Source: Eublepharis macularius
Lineage: Eukaryota > Chordata > Lepidosauria > Squamata > Eublepharidae
Assembly: GCF_028583425.1 (NCBI RefSeq)
Contig: NC_072792.1
Span: 155,378,676-155,442,675 of the forward strand
DNA length: 64,000 nt
Direction: 5' to 3'
Shown here: piece after piece, positions 11,575 through 25,000 of the stretch
Position numbering within the stretch: the first letter of the stretch is position 1
Layout: each line of letters starts with the position of its first letter
Position numbers and translations under genes: made by a program
The notes under the pieces: model-generated
Told to the model about the DNA's origin: nothing
The model's input: the letters and a program-made list of their open reading frames with translations, nothing else
The model's database searches: none

Positions 11575-12700
11575 CAGGGCTTTTTTTCTGGGGAAATGGG
11601 TGGGGGAACTCTGAACTGGGGGAACTCCTGGGAGGAGGTGGCGCGCTTCTCACTACATGCGTGCACGCGCGCTCCTGAGTAATGAGGTCACTTCCGGGAA
11701 GTGACGTCATCACACAGGCTGTGGCCGCCCCAGGAGTGCTCCTGTGCTCCATGGCAGGGCCCAATTCAGCCTGGATAAAGCTAAAATCGGCCCGGAACAG
11801 GCCTCTCCACCACAGGGGCACTCCCTCACCTGGCAGTGGCTAGATTCAGGCTGTTTGGGGCCCAAATTGGGCAAAAATGGGCACAAAATGGCCTAGATCA
11901 GCCTGGAATAGGTTGCTGCCGCATAGGAGAGCACTCCCGTGCCCAGCAGCGGCCTGAACCTGTCAGTTTTGGGCCCAATAAGGGCCATTTTGGGCCCAAA
12001 GTGGGCCAAAGTACCCCAAACAGCCCAAATTGGCCTGAAATGGGCTGCTACCACATGGGAGAGCACTCCTCCTCCCAGCTGTGGCCAAAACCTGGCCATT
12101 TAGGGCCTGATCCTGGCCATTTAGGGCCCAAATTGGGCCCAAAATGGCCAAAAGGGGCCCAAAATGAACAGGATAGAGCCCAAAATGGCCAGAATTGGGC
12201 CATTTCAGCTCCAATCCTGGCTGTTTCAGGCCCAAAATGGTCAACAGGGGCCCAAAACCACCAAGATCAGGCCTCTGCCAGGTGGGGGAGTGTTCCCCTG
12301 CCCAGCTGTTTCAAGCCTGATCCTGGCCCTTTGAGGCCAAATTAGGCCCAAAATGTCTGAAAGGAGCCCCAAATGGCCAGGATTGGGAAGCTGCTGGGCA
12401 GGGAACTGTTCCCCTGCCCAGCAGCGGCCAGACCCTGGCTGTTTTGGCCTCGATCCGGGTCGTTTTGGGCCCCAAATGGCCTGGATTGGGGCCAAAACGG
12501 CCTGGAACGGGCCACTGCCCATTGGGGGAACCCTCTCTTGCCCAGCAATGGTCCGATCTGGGCCCAATCCAGGCTGAAACAGGCCCAAAATGGCCAAAAC
12601 ACGGGCCATTTAAAAAATACTCACATGACACCAGTCATGTGGGTATTTTTTAGAGGTGCCGTAATGCCGTCCCAGGACATTCCAGCTCAAAGAAGCCCTG
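11575..12700. mobile_element. hAT-like non-autonomous element with internal 122-bp minisatellite
   Basis: The termini are cagggctttttttctgg (left, 11,575) and the reverse complement of ccagctcaaagaagccctg (right, ending 12,700), i.e. a CAGGGCTT..-type inverted repeat typical of hAT elements. Near the left end is the palindromic cacttccgggaagtgacgtc shared with 1.6 kb and 36.6 kb. From about 11,790 to 12,590 it holds roughly six or seven degenerate tandem units of about 122 bp, each with a 'gcactccc..gcccagc.gtggcc' half followed by 'ggcccaaaatggccaaa' stretches. The flanking 8-mers (taaccaac and ccaataac) are not a convincing target duplication. No transposase is present. It would lie in the WASF3 3'UTR. 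Confidence 0.65.
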
Positions 12701-15700
12701 CCAATAACTGCTTCTGCTTATGAATTCAGCACAGCATAATTCTGAGACAATGAAAGAATTCACACCTATGTAAATGATGAACCATCTGCAATGATAGAAA
12801 GGGTTCATTTTCTGTACAGTACATATGTATAAACCTCATTCCATATCTAAGGCCGGGAGCCGATTTTATTTATGGCAATATGAGTACCTATGTAGAAAAT
12901 GCTTTCAGGATCTTCACACAGAATTTAAGGTTGTGCTTTAAGTAGGTGCTACTCAGTATAGCAAGCTTTAGACTGTACCTGTGAATTAATTAGAGTAAAG
13001 CAGTCCTTGTTATTCTATTTGCACTTATAAAGACATATTGTCCAGGGCAGTAGTCTTTTATTTGGCTAATTGTTCATGGAAAAATATGCAATTTTCTGAC
13101 ATGTAAAGAATTTATGAGGAAAAATTAAAGTAACTAAATCGCAGATTCATAGGCTATGATGCCAAGAACAGCCAAATTTAACTTAGTTGCAAACGTGCAT
13201 AACTTGCAACAGATGATGAGCAGAAGTAGTATGTTCCACATTGTTTGCATGTAAAGGAAACCTTGTTCATTAGGATCTGGGAGCTGTAGGTAGTGCCTTG
13301 GAAAAGGGAGAAAGGGATGAGAGAGATAATTTGGTCACAGATCAGCATGAGAAGCTGTTCTTAGCGACTGGAGCAGTACACTGCACAGCCTGCAGTTAAG
13401 AGGGTAATTCTGCAGGCTTAGCTACTTTGTCTTATTTAATCAGGCAACCTTCTCAGCTCATCCCCCCACCCACCTAAGCTGGGCAGGCAGCCATTATCTA
13501 AGTGAGGTGCTAATTCCTTTATACTGAACTTTTGTTGCTTCCTTTGATTTTGCATTGATATTGTAATCAGGGTGGTAGGTGGAGTGTTGCAATATTTTAC
13601 TGATCTATACATTTTTCTAATGGTCCAACACAGCTTTCTGATTTTATTCTGCTTTGGTATTTATAGTTACACACATCTGCCAAGCTCCTCCTGATTCTGA
13701 GGAGCAGACTATATATTATACACAAATCATGCAAGGAAGCCTCAACAAAGTACCACACAGTAAGTATATTAAAGTACTAATATTGTGAAAACAATTGTGC
13801 AAGCTTGAGACTTAGACTTTGTATTGCAGTAAAGCATTTTCAAACAAAATTGTGTTCTTAAATTCCTTGTTGGAGGTGTGAGTTCTATGATTGTTCTGAA
13901 AAAGTCAAATTCATTTAAAGGTACCATGCCTGTCAGAGATAGAAAACCTTTTTTCTTCTCCACTGCTTAATTTCCATGGGGGTTAATGTTTAGGTTTATC
14001 TGGAAGCCCTAATCCTGGGTGGAACGACTTTATACAACTCCTCCACAATGAGGGAAAGGCACACCCAGAGAGACTTTAGTAAGATTTATAGATAAAAATG
14101 ACACACTGACAATGAGAAAAGTTTCTGAGGCTGAGGCCTGGCTCAAAATTCATTGGCTCCTCTGCTTGGCTTGTGACTTGCACAAGGCGTATTATTTATA
14201 CAAAGAGCACTGTGATGTCCCAATGTTGCAAATTCGCTTAAAATGATCATAACTACAAGACGATATCCCTACATTTATATTTAATTGTATATGATAAATT
14301 TAGATTAACAAGAACTACTTTAGAACTGTAAATATTATTATTTCACTACACATCCACCATTTTAGTTGTGAGGGAAAGAAACAGGGATCTGGGCCTCCCC
14401 CCCCCCCCCCAAAAGTCTCAGAACTTTGTCATATTTTTTCAACTTATTCCTACAACAATGCAACAATAATTTTCTAAATTCATATTTAAGGCAAATAGCT
14501 AGCAAGTAGCTAAAATGCAGTATATGAGCATTCCAATGCAAGATGGACAATAGGATTATTTAGAGAGAAAACTCAAACTTCTTCCAACTGGCAAGGGGAG
14601 AAAGGAATGGAAGGAAGGAAGGATCAAGTAGAAGATGGATAAAGAACTCTTCTACTTCCAGGTAAAACTCAAAATATTTAATTGTTGTGATGTAGAATTA
14701 TACAATTCTTACCTGCTTTATAATTTACCATACACCACATGCACAAGTCTGGGCAGCAGCAGGTTTCAATACATTTTTTCCAAACTTCCTATCTTATGCA
14801 ATATAACCAGCACTACAACATCCTGAACTGTACCCAACAGAGAGGTGGGAAAAAAATCAGTATTATCTTCAATTATGAATAGCATGTGAGTAATGGAAAG
14901 AAATCTACAGAAAGTTTCTTGATGTATAAGGAACACAAAATATGGGCTATTTAACAGCCACTTTTTAAAAGGGGCATATTAGAAATAAAACATAAGACAA
15001 TGCAAGTGCACCCTTAAGCGCAGAATAGCGTTACACATCTACCCATATGTCACACATAAAATTGTAACTGTAAATGAGAATTACTTATATTACTGATGAT
15101 TAAAAACCCATGGGGTTAAAATCTAGAGGATGCATTTGATGGTAGCACTGAAAAACCCTGTTTTCTACAGAACGGGCATGAGATAAGGAAACTAATCTTA
15201 TCTGTCAACCTCAATAACTCTTAAGAAAAATATGAGCTCAGTTTCAGTGCTTGAAGAAATTAGATTTTTAAGGAATTATGAAAATATCAAAATACTCCAA
15301 ACAAATAATGAAGGCATGTATGAGCATTACAATATTCAGACTAATACACTCCAGTCTTTTACAGACACAATTGAATACAATCTGTATTTCTAATGCAATT
15401 TCTCCAGCCCCCTGAATATTTTATAAAGTGTAGTTAAGATGGTAAATATTCACTAACATACAGGATGCAAGCCAGAATAGGGCTTAAAAATAAGCAAAAG
15501 AAACATGAATTGTTGTCACATTAAGGAATTTAGTGAAGTTAGACCAAAAGTACAAAATAATGACATTTTGCAACCTGAGCGTATTAGCCTGCCAAGCAGT
15601 ACAACTAAATTCCAGCAAGCTCTAAACAACTGTACCAATTACAAAACTACTAGAGAATACTGAAAATATTAAACATACTGAAACATACATATTCAAGAAA

Positions 15701-15932
15701 AAAATGCTGCTTTCCCTTCAGATACATGATTTGCTACATTCAGTGGCACTTGAGTATTATATGCTAAATACTTGAGTATTAAATGCTAAAAAATAAACAA
15801 GATTTTAAGATCTTCATCAACACAACATTTCAAGGAAAGCCTATAGCAATTTAGGCTGCAAGTTTCAAAATACATCCATGCCCACATGGATAATTCTGAA
15901 CAAAATTGACAGAATGCTTTGGTACTGTAGTC

Positions 15933-16090
15933 TCAGTCTGACCAGTCATTTTCATCACATTCCGAATCATCATCTGAATCGCTGTACTCCACAGCAATGC
16001 GCCTAGAAAGAATTGTTGCCACATCATTTCCAACTGGTTCACGCTTTGCTTCCTGTTCACGCTGCTCTTGCACTTTTTTCAGCTGGATTC
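15933..16090 (-). CDS. WASF3: WASF3 last coding exon (VCA end)
   Basis: 158 nt including the TGA at 15935-15933. It encodes residues 451-502: the rest of WH2 and the central region ([40 protein letters not shown]), then the Arp2/3-binding acidic tail with the near-terminal Trp (DENDWSD). One tail position reads Cys (DSECDENDW), where I recall Phe in mammalian WAVE3. The acceptor is CCATAG|GAAT. Confidence 0.96.
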
Positions 16091-19000
16091 CTATGGGAAG
16101 GCAAAGAAGACAAGAAAGCCTATAACTTTCATTGGCAAAATTAAAAAACCTACAAGAAAAGGCAAGTTTATGTAAATATGCTACAAATGTTCATACACAT
16201 TTAAGGATTCACAGGATGTTATGCACTGTCTGCATTCATGTGAGGAAACAAACTTGAGATTGGACACAGTTTGCTGCCATGGTTGCATGCTCCCTTGTTC
16301 TTCCCACCTCACTGCAAACATAGTGCTTGATTCAAAACTTCCTAGTTTGATAAAGTTCCAATTCACTGTGACATCCAAATAATAGAATGCTAGCATACTG
16401 GAGGTAGCTTACTCCCTGCAAAGTAGCATTCTAAACCAAAATTAGACTGCCATTCTAAATTAAACTAGTGTTCTATTCCTAGGTCATTACACAACGGCAA
16501 GCTAGTGTTTGTCATTTGCACAGAGGACTAGGAGACACATTTGGATTTTTACAAGATCCTAAATGGATTTCACCACACTGTTAGTGTGCAAAATCACAAT
16601 GTTCCAAAAAAACAGGAAGCTATAAATGCAACAGTAGAAAAGAGCAAGAGTACAGTAGTACCTATAAGACTAACAGCATTTGTGGTAGGGTATGAGTTTT
16701 CATGAGTCACAGCTCACTTCTTCAGATTCCTTCATCTTTTCTACTGCTACAGACAGACTAACATGGCTACCCATCTTGATCTACAAATGCAACAGGAATG
16801 ACTAGAACATCACTCCCTAGTTTTCACTTTCGAACATCCTGTTCGCAAATCAGTGACAGATTGTGCCATTTAAAAACCCAAACATTTCAACACTTAAGAA
16901 CACAGGGCAGTTTGGGGAATGTTTCATATATGCTTACCCATCCGGATAGCAGCAAGCAGATCACTTCGAGCATCACTGATTGGGGACTGTGAGGACTCAT
17001 GTCGCTTTGCCTCAGCCACTGCAGGAGCATGCATCGGAGAGGATGAGAGAGAAGATCCTGCAGCAGGAGGGCCTGGAGGGGGAGGAGGCGGGCCTGGAGG
17101 AGGGGGAGCTGTAACAACAAGCCCAGTAGAAGGAGGATGAAGAGCAGCAGAATACACAGATCCAGTCACAAGTCCAGGATGGGTAGGTAGCACAGGGATT
17201 TGGAGAGGACTAACAAAAGCAGTCTGTGCAGAAGGAATCATGGGTGGAGGGGGAGGCGGCGGGGGTCCTGAAGGATTGTAATAATCCACCATCTGAGCTG
17301 CAAGCATCCTATATACAAAATAGAACACAATATTTGTTAAACCAAAACATGTCAGTTAGTGGATATGCAACGTGTACCCTTAAACATGGACTCCATTTCA
17401 TTTGGATTGCATGCAAATCCTGGGCTCTTGCTGTTTTTCTTCACTTTTCCAACAACTAAACTTTTTCCAGGACAAGACAGAGCACTTAGTGTATACTCGA
17501 AGGTATTTCCAGTTGTGTCTTACTCATTCAATAATATACCACCCCCCAATAGCCTATAAACTATGACAAACTGAACATGTGTCACAGTTCCAATGTCAAC
17601 ATGTTCTCCTTTCCATTTTTAAATGAAGCAGCTTTAGTGTACCACTGGGAAGCAGTAATTTCCATCTTCAAGCAAAGCTGGGATATTTTATCCTAGAATG
17701 AAAGCTAAATGTTGGAGTAATCTAGTTATACACCACACATATCCCTGACATGAACTTTTATGAACAATAACCAGTGTGAAAACAATCGTTTTACCCATAA
17801 TCTGCTGGTACGAGTGGTACAGTGCCATGCTGTCCATCTAAGGCCTGGGGTGGGGGTGGAGGCGGTTGCTGAGGTCTGTTTAAAGTAGCATGTCGTATTG
17901 TTGTAGAAGGTGGCCTATATTCATGTTCAAGGCCTTGGTTTGCAAGCATATACGGAGACCCATCTCCTGCTCCATATGAAGGTATCACTTGCTGCTGATG
18001 GAGGGAATGATTTGGAGTGGCAGGATACGAATAATTGGTAACATCTGAGGCATAGGATCTAAAATTCAAGAAGGGGGAAACTTGAATTAAATACTTGTTA
18101 TAAATATTCTATTTAAAATGTTCCAGTTTTTACTGGGCTACAATTCAGTAGCAACAATTATTACTGCAATAGTCAATCACGGTTCATATTCACAGGATCT
18201 GAATGCTCATGACTGAGTTTCCTAGAACACAGAAGCCCTAAAACTACTATGGAAGGTTAATTATTTGGGGAATATAAAAGAGGAGAAATAAGTAACAAGA
18301 AGAGCAAAAGATGTAAATTATCTTTTGTCAAACAAACCAACTTCAAGTTTTTCATCATCGGGAAGTTGCTTGTTCTTTTGCAAATAAGCAACTGAATTAG
18401 AGAGACAGAAAGAACTAGTAGCTGAACATAGATCTCATAAAGATGCAAAGTCGCTAGTGTTCGTCAACAGATGCCAATGGACAATTCACACCCCTAAACT
18501 GCAAAAAGCTGCATTAGTAAGACAAACTGTGCCATACTGTCATTTGGTTAAAAATGATGTCAGTAAAATTGAGGCTTATTATATTCAGACAGAAGCCAGG
18601 CAAGCAACAAAGCACCAGAGCTTTGAGAAAAACAAAATGACAAACCCTTTGGGCATCTTGGCCTCTTTTGTCCTTCCTGCCTGCTCTTGTTTCTTTGCAT
18701 CACTTATGAACTCAATGCCCATTTTCCTTCTCTCCCACTCTTCTCTTCTGGTCCTGACTTTCCTCACATTTATTTGCTGGTGCCGGCTTGGATTCAGCTT
18801 GTGTCTTTCTTTCTGAATCATAATGGGCATAGTGTAAAAACATTGTAAATAGGATTCCAGTTAGGAAATAATTGAATTTCCAATTCTAACAGATACTTTT
18901 TTGTAATCAATACTTTTACATTCAAGCGCTCTGCATCAGAACAAAGTTGTGAACATGTTCATGATTGATTTGAATGGACCATTGCTTTTACAGTAACATA

Positions 19001-22000
19001 TATTCTAAGAGTCAACTATGGCCCCATTTGTGGATATGTAAATCTGCAGATGACAGCAATGTTGAGACAAGGGAAACTTGTCTCAACACCACTTGAGTTT
19101 ACAGAAAAATCTGAAAATGGAGAAAAAATGGAAAGGAGGTGTAATGATTCCAAGTAAATGTGTGCATGTATCTTTAAATGCTTGATGAGATAGGTGAAGA
19201 GTGAGGGGTGAAGGAGATGGATGAGTGAGTGATATGATTGGTTGATGACTGAGAGGGTGGGCGGAGTGAATGCAGTTTGAGACTGAGAGTAGAGAGAAAA
19301 GTTTCAGTCAGAAGAAAGCAGGCTAGCTGTGTGCTGCCTGAGTATATTGAAATATTCATGAGAGAAATATAACCTGTGTGGAACCTGAACTGAGCATGTT
19401 TGTGAAAGGACACTCAGTCAGGGAAAGAGAGGCCAGCTGTGTGAATGAGAGTAAATGAAGTAACTTTAAGAACCGAGAACTACGTTTATGACACCGATAC
19501 ACTTCTTGACTAAATAAAAGTATATTTTTGTTTTGTTATATCCCAGTGTAGCTGTCATTGCTATATCCCATTCCTATCTTCAGAGCCACATAGAACCACG
19601 AAGGAGCCTGACGCTTAGGAACGTTACCAAAGGGAAAATTTAAATAAAATATCTTGGAATAAAATATTCCTGGTGGCAGCAGACTGCCCAGAGGGTTAAG
19701 GGATAGATTAAAAGAAAAATCTACCCTAAAGAAAGTAAAAGTCAGAACAGGAGGGTTTAAATTTCCCCTAATTGAAGAGCATTGTTTGCGCAGGAGCAGA
19801 AAACACACCTCTGTTGAGCTGGGTGGGTGGGAGAGGAACCATTATTACCACCCCCTACTGCTTGAGACAGGCAGAGGAAGGGTAACCACTGTAGCAGGCA
19901 GGCAATGGCAGCACTTCAGCTGGGAGAGATGGCTGGCAACTGGCTGACCCAGCAATGGAGGCAGGGATGATGGGTGAGTGGATAGACTGGTGGGGGACAG
20001 GCAGGGGAAAAATAAACTTGAGACCCCAGTGCCCCTCTTGGCCATTGTAGGGGCAGCACTGTAGGTAGATTGGTGGGGGCAAAGAAGCCGCTGCCCCCAC
20101 TGCGTGACCCGAGTAAGAGAGGAACGTTTGGGCTCTGAATCCGAGGCAGTTGGGTGGGTGAGGGAGCTGCAAAGGCAGGCAGAGATTCAGTTGGGTGGGC
20201 TGGTTGGCAATTAGAAAGCCTGCCAAGCTTACCAGAAGAGAAGCTGCTGTTGCTGGCTCCCTCCCACCTGAGGCAGTTGGGTGGACAGGGGCGCTGCAAT
20301 GGGAGGAAGGCTGGCAAAGGTGATTCAGCCAAGTGGGCTGACTGCTAAGTAGCTATCCCGCTAAGCTGGGTAAGAGAGGAGCCACTGCTTGAGTCAGGAG
20401 GGCAGGCAGGAGAGCTGAAGTGGGAGGAGGTCTCCTGCCCCCCAGTGACAGATAAGAATGGCTGGGGGAGACAGAAAGCAAAGGGGCATGAGTGACAGAG
20501 AAGAAGGGATGAGAGCAGACAGAAAGAGGGGACATGAGTGAGGGAGAAGTAGGGGTGGGAGAGAAGGGACGGAAAGGCAAGGAGAATGGGATGCCCTCTC
20601 CCTGTAAGTTCCTTGCAGGTTCACAATAGTAATGAGGCACAATTTTCATACAACAGAAAGTGATAAAAGGGAAACATACTACAGTATAATCCTCAAGTTA
20701 TTTAAAGGAGAACAGTGAGCCTATGACGGAAAAAGTGAATGAATTCAGTTAATAATTGGGGGTGGGAGAGAGATGTTTTTCTTACAATGACACAGATGCA
20801 GAACTTGCTATGAAGTGAATAATTTCAGAAATACGATCTTGCTAGAAGTTAAAATACAACAAAAAGAGATACAAGCAATAGGTATTTCTCTTCATGGAAG
20901 AGGGAGTGGCAATTTGTCAATTCCTTTATTCCACTACAGATGCCCACATCCCCTCTACTATTCCTGACAGTTCGCTGCCCCAGAAAAAAAAAACAGTGAT
21001 AGACTCAGTGGACTGAAACAGGAGGAGATACAAGAAATACCCATCTCACAAAGCCTGCAGATGGCTGGATACACAGCAGCATGTTTTGTACACAAATGTC
21101 TTTTTTAGTATTAGAAGATTTTTTCCTAGTGCAGACATAATATCCTGACAGTACAGAACTCATAGTATACAACTGGGCACAGCTTTAGCAATAGCCATGA
21201 AAATGTTTCCTGCTGCAAAATGTAATTCTATTACCCCACCTTCCGTGATGAAAATTTATGCAAAACAGTACTATTAACAAAACTGACATTATAAAAAGGA
21301 AAGAAAAAATAATCAAAATAATAGATTTGTAAAGAACTGGATAGTATTCATTGAACATTGGAAATTGGAATACAAAACTTTTAGATGCTGAACCTTATGT
21401 ATTTTTCCCTGAAACAATTTTTTAAAATCTGGAATATCTTTTCAAATCTTGGCTTCCACAGTAGCTAGCTTCTTGGATCCTTCTTGACCTGACAATAACA
21501 CTCTAATTTTGTGTTCCTTGTCTGTCTTTAAGATGTGGCATAAGGAACAGATGTTAGCAAAACTGTGAAGTTATGCTAAAGCTACAGTTTTGTGTGTGTT
21601 TGTTCCTTTCTTCTAAATATATTAACTTGCAGAACTAATATGAGGAACTCCTCAGATTGCTGGCCAAACAATTTGAACTTTCCTTATGCACTCAGACCTC
21701 CCACTTAGTTCAAAGATAGCAGAGCACCACTGCAAATTCTGCTCTAGAAATATTCTGACTTTAATCCATTTGTTCTAAACAAAAAAAATGGGTAGGATCT
21801 TACACAACTTCTCTGTTGATGGTGTTGTTTTTCTTTTGTCCCAGTGTCAAAGGAAAACACCACCAGTAGTGAAAAAGTTTCCTACTATTCATAACAGCCA
21901 ATTATTATGGAAAAGGTGTATTTCTTTGTATGTTTAATGACAGCTTCTTGAACACTGAAACTAAGCTGAATTTCTCCAACAAAAATCCCATTTCCTTAGA

Positions 22001-25000
22001 ATGTTCTGTAAGCATTTAAAGGAGGAAAATATTTGTGCTAAATTATCTTTAACAATATAATGGGCCAATCAAGAAGCAACATAGCCAACAGACATGCAAA
22101 GCAGATGCATACGAGGTGACACATTTGTCACATAAGCCCTTTATGCATTTCAAGATGCACCTGTTAAGTTTCTAGTTACATGCTAGCATGTAAATCTAAG
22201 GATACTAAGCATATCTGAATGCTTGCTATAAATATACTTGAAAACAGACCTAGTATCAGGGGATAGAGATCCCTCGGATGATGCTCCATGGTACACATTT
22301 TGAGACAACCTGTTGTCTGGTCTAAGCTCTTTGTCATATGCCATCATATTCCACTCTTGGCGCCTGTTCCTTGCTTTTCTAACTTTTTTCACCTCACGGG
22401 CTGTGCCATCTATACGTTTTTGTTCCTAATATTACACAGAGAAAAAGCATGAGAAAGAAAAGTAGAAGACGACAAGTTAAATGCTGTTAATAGTATGAAA
22501 ATAAGCAGATAAGAAGGTGAAGCCAAGCAAAATTATAATGATTGAACTAGTATCAGCATAAACTTAAGAAATGAAAAGATTATTTATTCGATAGGTAGCA
22601 GCTGTGTTTGAACATTTAAAGGAAAAAACTGCTTATATTGGACGATTTGAATCTCACTTACCGTGAAGCTTCCTTTCTGAGTGGTCCAGAAGCGGGGCAG
22701 TCCTCATGTTTGGTATGTAGCTCTTCCTCTCCGAGGGAGGGTCAATCAATTTGTTGAATGCCAGAGGGGAGGGGCTTATCCCTGAGATCAACAGTCCATT
22801 TTCAAGCCGTGATTCTCCGTAGGGACACCAATATTGAGGTAAAATTCCCTGTCACCTTTTTTCAATCAAAACTTTTGGCTAAATGTTAACTTTCTTGAAC
22901 AGTTCAGAACTAACTATATACATAATTCTGTTCCCGATCTTCTCCAGTTAGCAATCTTAAGGAATCATTATCATCATTTTACTCCAGCACACACCATACT
23001 TCCTGAAGCCATTCTAGGGTGGGTAAGACTGCCCCACTCCTGGACCACTGAGAAAAGAAGCTTCACAGTGAGATTCAATTTTTCCATTCTCTCATGGTCC
23101 TAGGAATGGGGCAGTCCTCACATTTGGGACACAGAAAAGCAGTGTGCCCCAAAGAGGATCGTTTGGCTTTCAGAGTTAGAGTGTGCTGCAGTACCCTCCT
23201 GCCAAAGGCCTTCTCAGCTGAGGCTATCTTGTTTAGTCTATAGTGCTTGGTGAAAGAATGTATCAACTTCCAACAGGCTGCCTTACATATCATCTCTAAA
23301 GAAGGGAAGGACCTGTATGCTGCTAAAGTTGCTGCTCCCCTAAGTGAATGTGCTGTAATACCCTTAGGTAGTTCCAGATCTCTGGCTTTGTATGCTAGAG
23401 ATACTCTCTGACCCATGGAAGATTTTCTAAAGGACACAAATAGTGTCTCTGACTTTCATATCTGTTTTGTTCTATCCATGTAGAAGCTCAAGGCTCTACA
23501 TACATCAAGGCAACGCTACTCCCTTTCTTTTTTATGTTTTGGATGAGAACACAATGATGGTTGAACTATTTCCTCACTCCTGTAAAAGGTAGAATTTACC
23601 TTTGGAATGAAGGTTGGTTCAGTCTTATGACCACTCTGTCGTTGTGGAAAACGCAGAGGTCCCTGTCCATTGATAATGCTCTTAGTTCAGACACACACCT
23701 AGCCAGTGTAATCCCTACTAAGAAAATAGTTTTAAAAGTTAATTCCTGTAGAGGACATGATGCCATAGGTTCAAAGACCTTATGTCTTTTCGGCAGGCCT
23801 GCATGACAGAGATGTTCCGCCAGGCATATAGTTGAAGCTGCAGGGATTCCTGGAAGAGGCATCGGTCCTGGACCCATTCCAGTCTGGTTTCTGCCCGGGC
23901 CATGGGACGGAGACAGTGTTGGTTGCCCTCACAGACGACCTCAGGTTCTGTGTGTTTCTGGTACTGGTTCTATGGCCCGTCTCTAGCAGGTGTTGAATGG
24001 CCTTTCTTAGAAGTTGGTGTTTTTCATTCAATGGTTTTTTTGAAATCTGCAGGAACTGACTGCATGGCATAGAATTGAATTCCAATGAATACCCATTGGT
24101 AAATGTATCTAGTACCTATTTGTTCTTTATGGTCTGTTGCCACATGGTTGCAAATTTCTGTAATTGGCCTCTGATTCCAGTTACTTCTGCTGTCATGACA
24201 CAGGCACACTGAGATTCCCTTTCTTTGTTCTTTGGCGTATTTACCTGGTTTTGTTAAGGCAGAAGATCCGCTCTCCCCTCGGGTTCTGGACTGCCATCAT
24301 CCCTTGAATGGTCTGGAGTTCCCTGAGTGAGGAGGACATTTGAAATCACAAAAGGACTAGAACCTCCTTTTGTTTTCACCTCCCTCTTTTTGGATGGAAG
24401 GACTGTCTTCTTCTCTCTGTCTTCCACCAGATATCCATCCAAGGACTCTCCAAATAAATTAGTATCTTTGAAAGAGATTGCTGCCACTTTAGCTTGGGCC
24501 GAGGGATCCACTTCCCACTTCCTCAGCCACGTGTTTTGTCTGCCTATCATGTTAAAGGCCATGGCTCTGGATGATAATTGTAAGGCATCTAAGGATGCAT
24601 CTGCTGCAAAAGCTGTCGCCCATGCTATCTTCTTCACTTTGTCCTTTACCTCTGGGAATATTACTTTTCGCTGCTGCCAGATTCAAAGCCCAGGAGAATG
24701 TTGCCCTTGCAAAGAGCGAGCCCATTGCTGAAGCTCTGAGGTAGACAAGGCTTCAAAGTTTCTGTGTAGGGCCTGTTCTATTCTCTTATAGTAGGGATCC
24801 TTGGGCAGACCCTCTGTGCCCACTGGTAGCACTGAACTGGATGCCAAGCTGGTTCCTGGGTCATCCACCAATAGTAGCTGGCACTAGTGAGTAGAATTAT
24901 TGAAGAAGGTATGGTTAGCTTTTGGCTTAGTTGGGACTTCTTGTTCATTGGATTGTGAATGGGGCTTCCCATTCATTAGATTGTGAATGGGGCTTCCCAT

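Larger units (their letters stand above)
10955..15932 (-). other. Putative WASF3 3'UTR
   Basis: About 5 kb of AT-rich sequence directly after the stop codon, with no splice-like or coding signals that I can support. It contains a 14-C run at 14,397-14,410 and, at 11,575-12,700, an inserted hAT-like element. The distal limit is set only by two AATAAA signals on the minus strand at about 11,058-11,063 and 10,975-10,980. A shorter UTR using an unrecognised signal is possible. Confidence 0.45.

Noticed and set aside
11836..12345. 169-codon frame rich in Gly-Pro-Lys-Trp
   Set aside because: Direct translation of the 122-bp minisatellite; several frames are open on both strands for the same reason.
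11567..12708. 8-bp target duplication around the hAT-like element
   Set aside because: The flanking 8-mers taaccaac and ccaataac do not match well enough.
18457..18816. 119-codon plus-strand frame
   Set aside because: Antisense to the candidate alternative WASF3 exon; no independent support.
19140..20640. Complete endogenous retrovirus
   Set aside because: Only one LTR-like end and a PBS-like site; no gag, pol or env coding sequence or second LTR was found.
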